A DNA stretch of 64,000 nucleotides from JACMQX01 sp040385105 (lineage in GTDB: Bacteria > Pseudomonadota > Gammaproteobacteria > Burkholderiales > Burkholderiaceae_C), in contig JAZKHY010000091.1 of assembly GCA_040385105.1 (NCBI GenBank), forward strand, positions 14,181 to 78,180. The letters run 5' to 3'. The notes beneath the pieces are model-generated. The model saw nothing but the letters and a program-made list of their open reading frames with translations, ran no database searches and had not been told where the DNA came from. Shown piece by piece: positions 8,815-16,400 of the stretch (within the stretch, counting starts at the first letter, position 1; each line of letters begins with the position of its first letter). The translations under genes were made by a program, and so were the position numbers.

Positions 8815-9609
8815 ATGTTTGTTGATTCACACTGCCACCTCACTTTCCCCGAACTCTCGGCCCGGCTGCCGGAAATCCGCCAGGCCATGGAAGAAGCACG
8901 GGTTGACCGCGCGCTGTGCATCTGCACGACGCTGGAAGAATTTGCCGATGTGCATGCGCTGGCGCTGGCGCATGACAACTTCTGGGCGACCGTGGGTGTG
9001 CACCCCGACAACGAAGGCGTGACGGAGCCATCTCTTGCCGACCTGCTGGAGCGGGCCGCGCTGCCCCGTGTGGTGGGTATTGGCGAAACCGGCCTGGACT
9101 ACTACCGGCTGGGCGAGCGGACAGTTGCCGACATGGAATGGCAGCGCAACCGCTTCCGCACGCATATCCGTGCCGCGCGGCAAGTGGGCAAGCCGCTTGT
9201 GATCCACACCCGTAGCGCCTCTGACGACACGATTGCCATCCTGAAGGAAGAGGGCGAGGACGGGTCACCGGGCTCGGCAGGCGGCGTGTTTCACTGCTTC
9301 ACCGAAACTGCCGACGTGGCGCGGGCGGCGCTGGACCTGGGTTTTTACATCTCGTTTTCGGGAATCCTGACGTTCAAGAGTGCCCAGGACATTCGTGATG
9401 TTGCAGCCTTTGTGCCGCTGGACCGCCTGCTGGTCGAGACTGACAGCCCGTACCTGGCGCCAGTGCCGTATCGGGGCAAAACCAACAATCCATCTTATGT
9501 TCCGCATGTTGCAAAGCAACTCGGCGAGATCCGGGGCCTGCCGCTGGAAGAGATTGCCGAGGTCACCAGCCGGAACTTCGAGCAGCTTTTCCGGGGTGTT
9601 GCATCATGA
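8815..9609 (+). CDS. tatD: TatD-family metal-dependent hydrolase/DNase
   Basis: A 264-residue TIM-barrel amidohydrolase-type protein. Metal ligands are visible in DSHCH (residues 4-8), GETGLDYY, HTRSA, FHCF and ETDSPYL. Family members act as 3'-5' exonucleases or related phosphodiesterases. The ATG at 8815 is preferred over an in-frame upstream start at 8743 because the motif must follow directly after the first residues. The stop codon overlaps the start of the ankyrin gene. Confidence 0.92.
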   Translation: MFVDSHCHLTFPELSARLPEIRQAMEEARVDRALCICTTLEEFADVHALALAHDNFWATVGVHPDNEGVTEPSLADLLERAALPRVVGIGETGLDYYRLGERTVADMEWQRNRFRTHIRAARQVGKPLVIHTRSASDDTIAILKEEGEDGSPGSAGGVFHCFTETADVARAALDLGFYISFSGILTFKSAQDIRDVAAFVPLDRLLVETDSPYLAPVPYRGKTNNPSYVPHVAKQLGEIRGLPLEEIAEVTSRNFEQLFRGVAS

Positions 9610-10265
9610 TAAATTACATTAAATATGTCGTTTATCTTGTTGTTTTCTTTGGATATTCACTGGCATTTGCTGGCTCCTATGAAGACTTTTTCATTGCCAT
9701 CAAGCAGGATAATCCGGCTGTTGTGCGCAACCTGCTGCAGCGGGGATTTGATGCCAATACCCTGGACCCGGAGGGCCGGCACGGGCTGTTTGTCGCGCTG
9801 AACGAGCCCGCACTTAAAACCGCACAGGTTTTGGTGGACTGGCCGAAAACCCGGGTTGAGACACGCAACCAGGCCGATGAAAGCCCGCTGATGATGGCGG
9901 CGCTTCGCGGCCACATCGAGATCGCGCGAAAGCTGATTGCCAGGGATGCCGACGTCAACAAAACCGGCTGGACGCCGCTGCATTACGCCTCAACGAACGG
10001 GCATCTGGAAGTCATGCAGTTGCTGCTGGACAACCATGCCTACATCGACGCGGAGTCGCCCAACAAGACAACGCCGCTGATGATGGCTGCGTCCTACGGC
10101 ACGCCTGCGGCCGTCAAGCTGCTGCTGGAGGCCGGCGCCGATGCCTCGCTGCGGAACATGCAGGGCTTGAGCGCGATTGACTTCGCCCAGCGATCCGGCC
10201 GGGCTGAAGTCGCCGACATGATTGCCGCCGCCATCCGCGGCGCCCAGCCCAAAGGCCGGTGGTAA
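9606..10265 (+). CDS. Secreted ankyrin-repeat protein
   Basis: A 219-residue protein with a signal peptide or N-terminal anchor (about residues 1-22, ending FAGS), then about four to five ankyrin repeats: partial repeats from residue 25, and clear ones near 90-120, 121-153 (GWTPLHYAS), 154-186 (TTPLMMAASYG) and 187-212. The repeats would mediate protein binding in the envelope; the partner is unknown. It overlaps tatD by 4 bp (ATGA). The first 60 bp or so are AT-rich compared with the neighbours, which may reflect only the codons of the hydrophobic signal. Confidence 0.87.
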   Translation: MINYIKYVVYLVVFFGYSLAFAGSYEDFFIAIKQDNPAVVRNLLQRGFDANTLDPEGRHGLFVALNEPALKTAQVLVDWPKTRVETRNQADESPLMMAALRGHIEIARKLIARDADVNKTGWTPLHYASTNGHLEVMQLLLDNHAYIDAESPNKTTPLMMAASYGTPAAVKLLLEAGADASLRNMQGLSAIDFAQRSGRAEVADMIAAAIRGAQPKGRW

Positions 10266-10281
10266 GCCGCTGGCCGGCTTG

Positions 10282-10425
10282 TTATTTGTTTTTTTCCTTG
10301 CCGCGGGGAATGACCGTGGTCATGGGCGGCATGGGCCGGTCTGACGGGCCGCCTGGCTTGGGCGGTGAAACGTCTTTCTTGGGTTTTTTCTGCATCTTGT
10401 TGCTGCGCTGGTCGCCCTTGGCCAT
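10282..10425 (-). CDS. Small basic proline-rich protein, 47 residues
   Basis: The minus-strand frame from ATG 10425 to TAA 10282 encodes a 47-residue, Lys/Pro-rich protein starting MAKGDQRSNKMQKKPKK and ending PRGKEKNK. It has a clear ribosome-binding site (AAGGAG, 10430-10435) and a TATAAT further upstream (10480-10485). I recall similar short proteins annotated as hypothetical in other Burkholderiales, but give it no function. The charge suggests nucleic-acid or ribosome association; this is inference only. It lies between the convergent ankyrin gene and the DUF11 gene on its own strand. Confidence 0.75.
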   Translation of the reverse strand: MAKGDQRSNKMQKKPKKDVSPPKPGGPSDRPMPPMTTVIPRGKEKNK

Positions 10426-10479
10426 GGATCTCTCCTTGTAATGATGCTGAATCATAGCGGCCCGCCATGTTCTTTTTAT

Positions 10480-10485
10480 ATTATA
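10480..10485 (-). promoter_or_regulatory. Candidate -10 box (TATAAT) for the 47-residue protein
   Basis: Read on the minus strand, a perfect TATAAT lies about 55 bp before the start codon at 10425, in an AT-rich stretch (10470-10510) that stands out from the GC-rich surroundings. No good -35 is found at 17 bp (GATTAT), so strength is uncertain. Confidence 0.45.
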
Positions 10486-10535
10486 CGATGTATATTATGT
10501 TAATAATCGCTGACGCATGGCAATCCATAAGAAGT

Positions 10536-13500
10536 TCAAAGCCCCGTTGCCGTGACTCCACATGTCACGACCACAGACACGGTGCTCCCCGCAGGGAAAC
10601 TGGGCAATGGATGCCCCGCCGTCAAGGCGCCGATAGAGAGTGTTCCGCACAGGGCGCCGCCAGTGGTCGAGCAAGACACCGAGGTGCAGCTGAGCCCGGC
10701 GCCTGGAATGTCGCGGATGACCGCGCCGTCCGCAGGCGATAGCCCGAGATTGGTGAACGTCAGCGTGTAGGCAGATGTGGCACCTGCCGCCTGACTTGAG
10801 ACGTTGTTGGTCTTGGCCACCTGCAGATTGGCGGTGGGCGTAATGAGGGTCGCGACGCTCGCGGTGTTGTTCGCCAGGACCGTATCCGTCGTGCCCGCCG
10901 GTGCATTGATTGCCGCCGTATTGGTGATGTAGCCGCTGTAGATGGACGGTAACGCCCTGAACACGATCTGGACATAGCGATCACCTAAAGGACGCGACAG
11001 CAGGTTCACATTAGCAGTAATGGAGGTGGAACTTGTGACGATGCTGGTAGCACTGTTGGTAGCCCCTGCCCCGGTTCCGACCCAGGTCACGGTAATCGGC
11101 GGTAACAGGGTCAGGCCCTCGAAAGTGTCTGCAAAGGTCGCGGTTGTGACATCGCCGGGGCCGAGATTGGCAATCGTGACGGTATAGCTGATCGTCGTCG
11201 TCGCAGTTCCGTTCAAGGGGCTTCCCACCTTGGTCACCCGCAGGTCGGCAAGATTGGCGATGGTCAGCGTTGCCTCTGCGGCCAGGGTGTTGCTGCCCAG
11301 AGTGGTGGTCAGGCTGCCAGCCGGCACGGTATTCACAAAGGTCCCGGTCAGGGTTGCGGATGGAGTGCCCCGCACGACAACCGAAACCTGGCAGGTGCTC
11401 AACGCAGGTATCTGCGTCCCCACAGGCATGGTGATCGTGCCCAGGCCCGCCGTGGCCGTCGGATTGCCACCGGCGCAGGTGTCCGCCGCTGCCGGCGTGG
11501 TGTAGTTGATGATGCCCGCCGGGTACACATCCCTGAAGACCTGCGAAAGCGTGGCGACGGACGTCAGCGGGTTGATGAAGGTAATGACGAGTGTCGAAGT
11601 CCCGCCCGTCGCAACGGCTGCAGGTGAAAAGCTCTTGGATACGCTGGGTGCATCCACAATCAGCACGGCCGATGCGGTGCCCAGGTTGGCCCCCACGCTT
11701 GTGCTCACGCTGCCCGTCGGTATGGTATTGGTGTAGTTCGCCTTGGTGGACGATGTGACAACTACCGTCAAGGTACAGCTGCCAAGCGGCGGCACGGCCC
11801 GCGTGTTCGGCAGCGAGACACTGCCCGCCCCCGCAACGGCCGTGACCGCCCCGCTGCCGGCGCAGCTGGTGAGGGCGTTGGGCGTCGAGTAATTGACGAG
11901 GCCCGCCGGGTAGTTGTCAATGAAGCCGCCGCTGAAGGTGCCCGTCACCGAAGTCGGGTTGCTGAATGTGATCTTCAGCGTGCTCGTGCTGCCTGGCGGC
12001 ACGGCATCGGGCGTGAAGTCCTTGATCACATTGACGTTTGCGGGCGTGACCTGGTATTGGGCCGTGGAGCCGACCGCATTGGACATCACAACCGGAACGC
12101 CCAGCACAGTGACGGTTACCGTCAGCGAGCCGGCAGCCACGGTGTTGGTATAGACCCCGAGCGTTGGTGCCGTGACAACGACCGTCACGGTGCAGGAGCC
12201 GGCGGCGGGAATCACTGCACCGGCGCCCAGCGTCACACTGCTGCCGCCGGCTGCCGCGGTCACGGCCCCGGAAGCACAGCTGGTCGCCCCGGCCGGTGTT
12301 GCGGCGTTCACCATCCCGGCAGGATAGGTATCCACAAATGCCGCAGTGAGGGTGGCCGAGCTCCCGGAATTCGGGTTGGTGAGCGTGAGGCGCAAGGTGG
12401 CCGTCTGCCCTGCCAGGCCCGATGTCGGAAGGAACGACTTGCTGATGGAGGGCACGATCGTCACGATGGCGCCTGCGATGGCCTCGTCGTCTTCCGTCGG
12501 TGTCCAGTTGCCGGCCTTGTTGTTGACGGTGGAATCAAAGTCGGCCAGCGCAACGCAGGGGCCCGTCGCTGAATCACATGACTGGGTAACCTGGGCACGG
12601 TTGTTCACATAGGTATTGGTGCTGACACCTGAAGTGGACACCACCAGGGTGAGCGTCCGGACCTGCCCGATGTCGATGGAATCCACCGTCCAGATGCCCG
12701 ACGCCGTGTCGAATGAACATACAACGCAACTGGAATGGATGCTTGAACTCACGAAGCTCATGCCAGGATCCAGCGTGTCGGTCACCTGGACCCGATAGGC
12801 CGGGTCGATCCCCTGGTTGACCAGCACGATGGTGTAGGTGAACGTGCCCCCGGGCGCTACCGCGGCGGGTGACACCGTCTTGGTGAGCGCAAGGTCGGCC
12901 CTGGGAAAGGAGTCATTGCACCCCTGCGCTTCATAGTCCGCCGCGACTCCGGAAGGGCTTGGCAGGTTGAAGATCAGGCTTGTCGCGCCGGTGGTGGTGT
13001 CGATCTGGTAGAAATTCCTGGAGTTCGCCCCGCCGCTGCCGCCGATGATCAGGCGCATCGAGCCGTCCGTCAGTGCCAGGCCCTCCGCCTCATTGAGGTT
13101 GGGGTTCGCCGTCGCTGCCGCCCTGCCCGTGATCAGGCTCACGTTCCTGAGCAATTGCTCTGCCCCCACGTCGTTGCGGATCACGAACAGCTCCCCTGCT
13201 GCATCAAACGCCAGATCCTCGACATCCGTGTAGTTCGTCCCGGTAGGGCCTGCGACGCGCAGGTAGTCCGCCCCGTTGAAGGAGCCGGGTACGTACTGGC
13301 CGGTCGTCGAGTTGATCTCGTACATGTAGCCGTCCTGGTCGATCACGTACCACCGGTTGGTGACCGGGTTGCGGGTCAGGCCCCGGATACCGGCCGCTCC
13401 ATTGGTGGTTCCAACCGTCCGGGCCGTCGGCGTCACCGTCGTACCCATGCTGGAAGCGACGGTGATGAAGTTGCCGGAAAACGGGTCAACATAGCCAAAA

Positions 13501-13808
13501 CGGTTCGGCGTGTCCTGTACCACCACGTAGTAGCGGTTCTGCACGGAATCGAAATACGCGGATTCAATGCGCTCGGTGCCGACAGAGGCAAGCGTCACCG
13601 CATCAAGGATCACGGCGTTGTAGCGGATGGAAACCGGAGGGTCGCGGTTGAAAACCACGATGCGTGCGGTGTCGTCATCCACCGCAAAGCAGGTTGCCGC
13701 CCTGCTCTCAGAGGGAAAGGCGACAAGCGAGACCAGCGCCACAAGAATGGAAAACAGCCACCCGGTGACACGATCCCAACGGCGATCTACCAGAATTTTT
13801 ATTTGCAC
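10536..13808 (-). CDS. Large secreted DUF11-repeat surface protein, no C-terminal anchor visible
   Basis: A 1090-residue protein with an N-terminal signal peptide (about 1-37, ending ESRAA). Residues about 38-300 look like a beta-propeller-like or DUF6923-like region. After this come a DUF11 domain (about 303-430), three tandem copies of a roughly 125-residue immunoglobulin-like repeat (about 454-575, 596-718 and 721-850, each with YPAGxxN and SCTVTVVV-like segments) and further DUF11 domains (about 855-985 and 995-1090). The chain stops inside what should be the last strand (TCGVTATGL) with no membrane segment, PEP-CTERM or IPTL-CTERM tail. The start is a GTG at 13808 with a poor ribosome-binding site, so the exact N-terminus is uncertain. 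It is co-directional with the cyclase-FHA gene upstream. Role: probably extracellular or surface adhesion; inferred. Confidence 0.82.
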   Translation of the reverse strand: MQIKILVDRRWDRVTGWLFSILVALVSLVAFPSESRAATCFAVDDDTARIVVFNRDPPVSIRYNAVILDAVTLASVGTERIESAYFDSVQNRYYVVVQDTPNRFGYVDPFSGNFITVASSMGTTVTPTARTVGTTNGAAGIRGLTRNPVTNRWYVIDQDGYMYEINSTTGQYVPGSFNGADYLRVAGPTGTNYTDVEDLAFDAAGELFVIRNDVGAEQLLRNVSLITGRAAATANPNLNEAEGLALTDGSMRLIIGGSGGANSRNFYQIDTTTGATSLIFNLPSPSGVAADYEAQGCNDSFPRADLALTKTVSPAAVAPGGTFTYTIVLVNQGIDPAYRVQVTDTLDPGMSFVSSSIHSSCVVCSFDTASGIWTVDSIDIGQVRTLTLVVSTSGVSTNTYVNNRAQVTQSCDSATGPCVALADFDSTVNNKAGNWTPTEDDEAIAGAIVTIVPSISKSFLPTSGLAGQTATLRLTLTNPNSGSSATLTAAFVDTYPAGMVNAATPAGATSCASGAVTAAAGGSSVTLGAGAVIPAAGSCTVTVVVTAPTLGVYTNTVAAGSLTVTVTVLGVPVVMSNAVGSTAQYQVTPANVNVIKDFTPDAVPPGSTSTLKITFSNPTSVTGTFSGGFIDNYPAGLVNYSTPNALTSCAGSGAVTAVAGAGSVSLPNTRAVPPLGSCTLTVVVTSSTKANYTNTIPTGSVSTSVGANLGTASAVLIVDAPSVSKSFSPAAVATGGTSTLVITFINPLTSVATLSQVFRDVYPAGIINYTTPAAADTCAGGNPTATAGLGTITMPVGTQIPALSTCQVSVVVRGTPSATLTGTFVNTVPAGSLTTTLGSNTLAAEATLTIANLADLRVTKVGSPLNGTATTTISYTVTIANLGPGDVTTATFADTFEGLTLLPPITVTWVGTGAGATNSATSIVTSSTSITANVNLLSRPLGDRYVQIVFRALPSIYSGYITNTAAINAPAGTTDTVLANNTASVATLITPTANLQVAKTNNVSSQAAGATSAYTLTFTNLGLSPADGAVIRDIPGAGLSCTSVSCSTTGGALCGTLSIGALTAGHPLPSFPAGSTVSVVVTCGVTATGL

Positions 13809-13927
13809 CGCAGCAATCTCGAAACTCGCCTTAATGTAACGGTGTGCAAATTTTTATTACATACGACTACTCTGGTCGCGCCAAATAAGTCACATAAATG
13901 ACAAACACGTGACAGTGCGGCTGCAAA
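13809..13927 (-). promoter_or_regulatory. AT-rich leader between cyclase-FHA and DUF11 genes
   Basis: This 119 bp gap holds no open frame. It is AT-rich (for example a run around 13848-13860) and contains the half-sites GTCAC and GTGAC in opposite orientation (about 13890-13913), a possible regulator site. It is the likeliest place for a separate promoter of the DUF11 gene. No clean -35/-10 pair could be assigned. Confidence 0.35.
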
Positions 13928-14848
13928 CTAACCAGCAGTCATACTGAAGTTCACCGTCGGGACGCTGAAGTCGGAGAACGGCGCGCCCAGCGCAATTTCG
14001 CCATTGCCGATCAGGACGCACTCCTGCCGCCGCAGCGCAAGCTCGGAATCCCCGGCGCCGAAACGCACCCAGGTGCCAAAGCTGCTCACGTCGGTCAGAA
14101 CAAAGTTGCCGTCGCGCCAACTGATCTGGGCGTGCAGGCGTGAGACGCGCGGGTCATTGACCACGAAATCGGCTTCTTCAACGTCCCGGCCCAGGTGGAT
14201 GGGAACATCGGACGATCGGAACTCCGAATTGACGTCTAGCCAGGACAACACGATTTTCCCGGGTGAGGCGTCGGCGACCGGGCGGCCGGCCTGCTGCAGC
14301 GGGGCGGGCACGGTAAGGAATTCCGACATCACCTCCTCATGCCACTCGACCCGGTACAGAATCCGCGATTCCGCCTTGCCGCGGATGTTGACCGGCCCGA
14401 GGCTGCGAAAACGCACGCCATCGGGCGCGGACATCTGCCGCACGGCGGTATCTGTAGCCCAGATCTGGTCCGCCCCCGACAGGTCACTGAGGCGTGAGGC
14501 CACGTTGACGGCATCTCCATAACAGTCGCCGTCAACCTCCACGATCTCTCCGCAGGCCACGCCGATCTGCAGTTTCATGCGAAGGGCCGGCGGCCAGTTC
14601 ATGATGCGCTTGAGGTGGCTTCGCTGCATCTCCACCACGGCGTTGATGGCGCCGATGGCATCAGGGAACACGGCAAGCACGCCGTCCCCCAGCGTCTTGA
14701 CGACGCGGCCTGAATGGGCCTCGCACACCTGGCTGATCCATTGCGTCAGGCGAGTGATGGCCTGCGTCGCCTTGGCGTTGCCAAGGTTCTCGAATACGCC
14801 TGTGCTGCCGGTGAGGTCGGCAAATACGACTGTGGTGTTGGCGCCCAT
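13928..14848 (-). CDS. Class III adenylate/guanylate cyclase fused to an FHA domain
   Basis: A 306-residue soluble protein. Residues 1 to about 170 are a cyclase homology domain with an apparently complete active site: metal-binding Asp11 (FADLTGS) and Asp55 (TLGDG), Lys51 in the VKTLGDG motif typical of ATP-selective enzymes, and Asn115/Arg119 in GDAVNVASRL for the transition state. Residues about 200-290 form an FHA phosphothreonine-binding domain (LGRD at 219-222, then SRLHA at 236-240 and DVSSFGTWV). This suggests a cAMP-producing enzyme recruited or controlled through a phosphoprotein. No kinase gene is in the window. It is followed on the same strand by the DUF11 gene. Confidence 0.9.
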   Translation of the reverse strand: MGANTTVVFADLTGSTGVFENLGNAKATQAITRLTQWISQVCEAHSGRVVKTLGDGVLAVFPDAIGAINAVVEMQRSHLKRIMNWPPALRMKLQIGVACGEIVEVDGDCYGDAVNVASRLSDLSGADQIWATDTAVRQMSAPDGVRFRSLGPVNIRGKAESRILYRVEWHEEVMSEFLTVPAPLQQAGRPVADASPGKIVLSWLDVNSEFRSSDVPIHLGRDVEEADFVVNDPRVSRLHAQISWRDGNFVLTDVSSFGTWVRFGAGDSELALRRQECVLIGNGEIALGAPFSDFSVPTVNFSMTAG

Positions 14849-14863
14849 GCCCTGCGAAACCTG

Positions 14864-14889
14864 TTTGTTCCAACACAGTTTAGAACAAA
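14864..14889. promoter_or_regulatory. Inverted repeat TTTGTTC-N12-GAACAAA upstream of the cyclase gene
   Basis: Two perfect 7 bp arms (14864-14870 and 14883-14889) lie 16 bp before the cyclase-FHA start codon at 14848. The spacing would suit a dimeric repressor or activator covering the promoter. The binding protein is unknown. Confidence 0.4.
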
Positions 14890-15065
14890 GCGCTCGTTTC
14901 TTTCAGCAGCTTCAGTCCCCCGAAACTGTCGGCACGCGCCCCACGGCGGCGTTCAAGAGTGAATCTTGCACATCACATCTGGTTACTAAGTCCTTGTTTT
15001 GAATGTCGTTTTTTGTTAACTACTTCTCAAATTCCTTATTGCACTTTGCGGCTCGCACGCTTAAC

Positions 15066-15079
15066 TTGTATGCATACAA
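15066..15079. promoter_or_regulatory. Perfect 14 bp palindrome TTGTATGCATACAA
   Basis: The palindrome lies 27 bp before the ATG of the 115-residue gene at 15107, where an operator overlapping a promoter would sit. The sequence resembles operators of GntR-family repressors; that comparison is from memory. No GntR-family gene is in the window. Confidence 0.45.
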
Positions 15080-15106
15080 CAAAAGCTCCCCCGCGGAGAA
15101 CCTGAA

Positions 15107-15454
15107 ATGCGTTGGATCAAGCCAAATCTGCGAAGCAGCGTCTACAGCCTTCTGGGCGGCCAGTCCGGGTCGGCTTCGGAGTCCGTGCTGGAAAGCCGGC
15201 TGGAGGACATCCGCCAGGCCATGCTCGACAGCATCGGTGAATTCGGCGAGAAGCACTACCCGCAGATCACACGGCGCATCCGCTATGCAGGCGACATCCA
15301 GGCGCTGTGGTACCTGCGTGGGGACGTCATGGCGGTGCTCTCGGCCACACATGGCGAACTCGCAGCCCGCGAGCGCGTCGGCGCTGTGACCCTCATGTTT
15401 GAAGGAATGCTCCCGGGCGGGCTTTACAGCCGGCCCAGCCGCCTCGTCGGCTGA
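15107..15454 (+). CDS. Unrecognised 115-residue protein
   Basis: The frame starts MRWIKPNLRSSVYSLLG. Residues about 20-100 look alpha-helical and amphipathic (LESRLEDIRQAMLDSIGEF; ALWYLRGDVMAVL; ERVGAVTLMFEGMLPG). No signal peptide, membrane helix or catalytic motif is visible. Upstream, GGAGAA gives a plausible ribosome-binding site and the palindrome at 15066-15079 suggests dedicated regulation. It stands alone: divergent from the cyclase gene and convergent with the LD-carboxypeptidase gene 1 bp away. I do not recognise it. Confidence 0.7.
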   Translation: MRWIKPNLRSSVYSLLGGQSGSASESVLESRLEDIRQAMLDSIGEFGEKHYPQITRRIRYAGDIQALWYLRGDVMAVLSATHGELAARERVGAVTLMFEGMLPGGLYSRPSRLVG

Positions 15455-15455
15455 A

Positions 15456-16400
15456 TCAGTGCCGGTGGCCCCAGAGCAGGAAGGCATCCCGGCCGTCAAC
15501 TGCCAGCGTCACCTCCGCGCCCACAGGCAGCAACACCTTGGTCGGCACATGCCCGAAGGGCAGATTCGTAAACACCGGTATCTTCAGCTGGGTGCGTAGC
15601 CAGGCTACAACCGTTGCCAGCTTGTACCCCTTGTCATGCGGCACCAGCTTGTAGTTGGTGAACTGGCCCAGGACGATGGCTTTTTGCCGGGCCAGAATGC
15701 CCGCGTGCAGAAGCTGGGTCAGCATCCGTTCCAGCCGGTAAGGATGCTCATGCACGTCTTCAAGGAACAGGATGCCGCCCTTGATCTCCGGCATCCAGGG
15801 CGTGCCTGCCAGAGAGCTGAGCACTGCAAGGTTGCCCCCCCACAGCGTGGCATGGCCGACAGACACTGACGGCTTTTCCTTGCCACTGCGTTCACCAAGC
15901 GCCAGCACATCGGACTTCGGGATCTGCCAGCCGGCGCCCTCTCCCTGGCCGGAAGCCAGGTCGTCGAAACAGGCCTCCATGATGTCGTCAGCCCCCTCCT
16001 CCGCACCAAAATCCTCGCCAACCGCCGGTCCGGCCCAGGTGACGGCTCCGGTCTTGGCCAGCAAGGCACTTTGCAGGGCGGTGAAGTCCGACAGGCCCAC
16101 GAATTTCGTGCCCCTGCCCACTGCCTTGGCAACCGCCTTGTAGTTGATGCCCGGCAGGATGCGCGTCAGGCCGTAGCCACCGCGTGAAATCAGTGCCACA
16201 TCGGCACCGCTGGCGGCAGCGCGGTGGATCGCCGCAAGGCGCGTTTCGTCATCGCCTGCAAAACGCATGTGGCTGGCCAGGGCCGACGGGTCCACTTCAA
16301 CCTCGTAGCCGAGTAATTTGAGACGCGCGACGCCGCGCCTGAAGGCCGGCTTGTTGCGCACGGCGCTGGATGGGGAATAAATGTAGATATGTTGGCTCAC
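15456..16400 (-). CDS. ldcA: Muramoyl-tetrapeptide (LD-)carboxypeptidase, S66 family
   Basis: A 314-residue enzyme that trims the terminal D-Ala from cytoplasmic muropeptide tetrapeptides during cell-wall recycling. The family motifs are ISRGGYGLTRILP (71-83), the nucleophile region GLSDFTALQ (Ser104) and FLEDVHEHPYRLERML, supplying the Glu/His partners. The start is a GTG at 16400 whose GTGA overlaps the TGA of the upstream tadA-hydrolase gene. A longer upstream frame would lie inside that gene and is rejected. Confidence 0.88.
   Translation of the reverse strand: MSQHIYIYSPSSAVRNKPAFRRGVARLKLLGYEVEVDPSALASHMRFAGDDETRLAAIHRAAASGADVALISRGGYGLTRILPGINYKAVAKAVGRGTKFVGLSDFTALQSALLAKTGAVTWAGPAVGEDFGAEEGADDIMEACFDDLASGQGEGAGWQIPKSDVLALGERSGKEKPSVSVGHATLWGGNLAVLSSLAGTPWMPEIKGGILFLEDVHEHPYRLERMLTQLLHAGILARQKAIVLGQFTNYKLVPHDKGYKLATVVAWLRTQLKIPVFTNLPFGHVPTKVLLPVGAEVTLAVDGRDAFLLWGHRH

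Noticed and set aside
10440..10536. Frameshift hypothesis for the short end of the DUF11 protein
   Set aside because: Reading the other two frames past the stop gives only a few residues before further stops, with no domain continuation; a truncation or genuine end is more likely.
13880..13920. Possible CRP/cAMP-receptor site near GTCAC and GTGAC in the DUF11 leader, tempting beside a cyclase gene
   Set aside because: The arms do not fit the TGTGA-N6-TCACA spacing, so no claim of cAMP control is made from the DNA alone.
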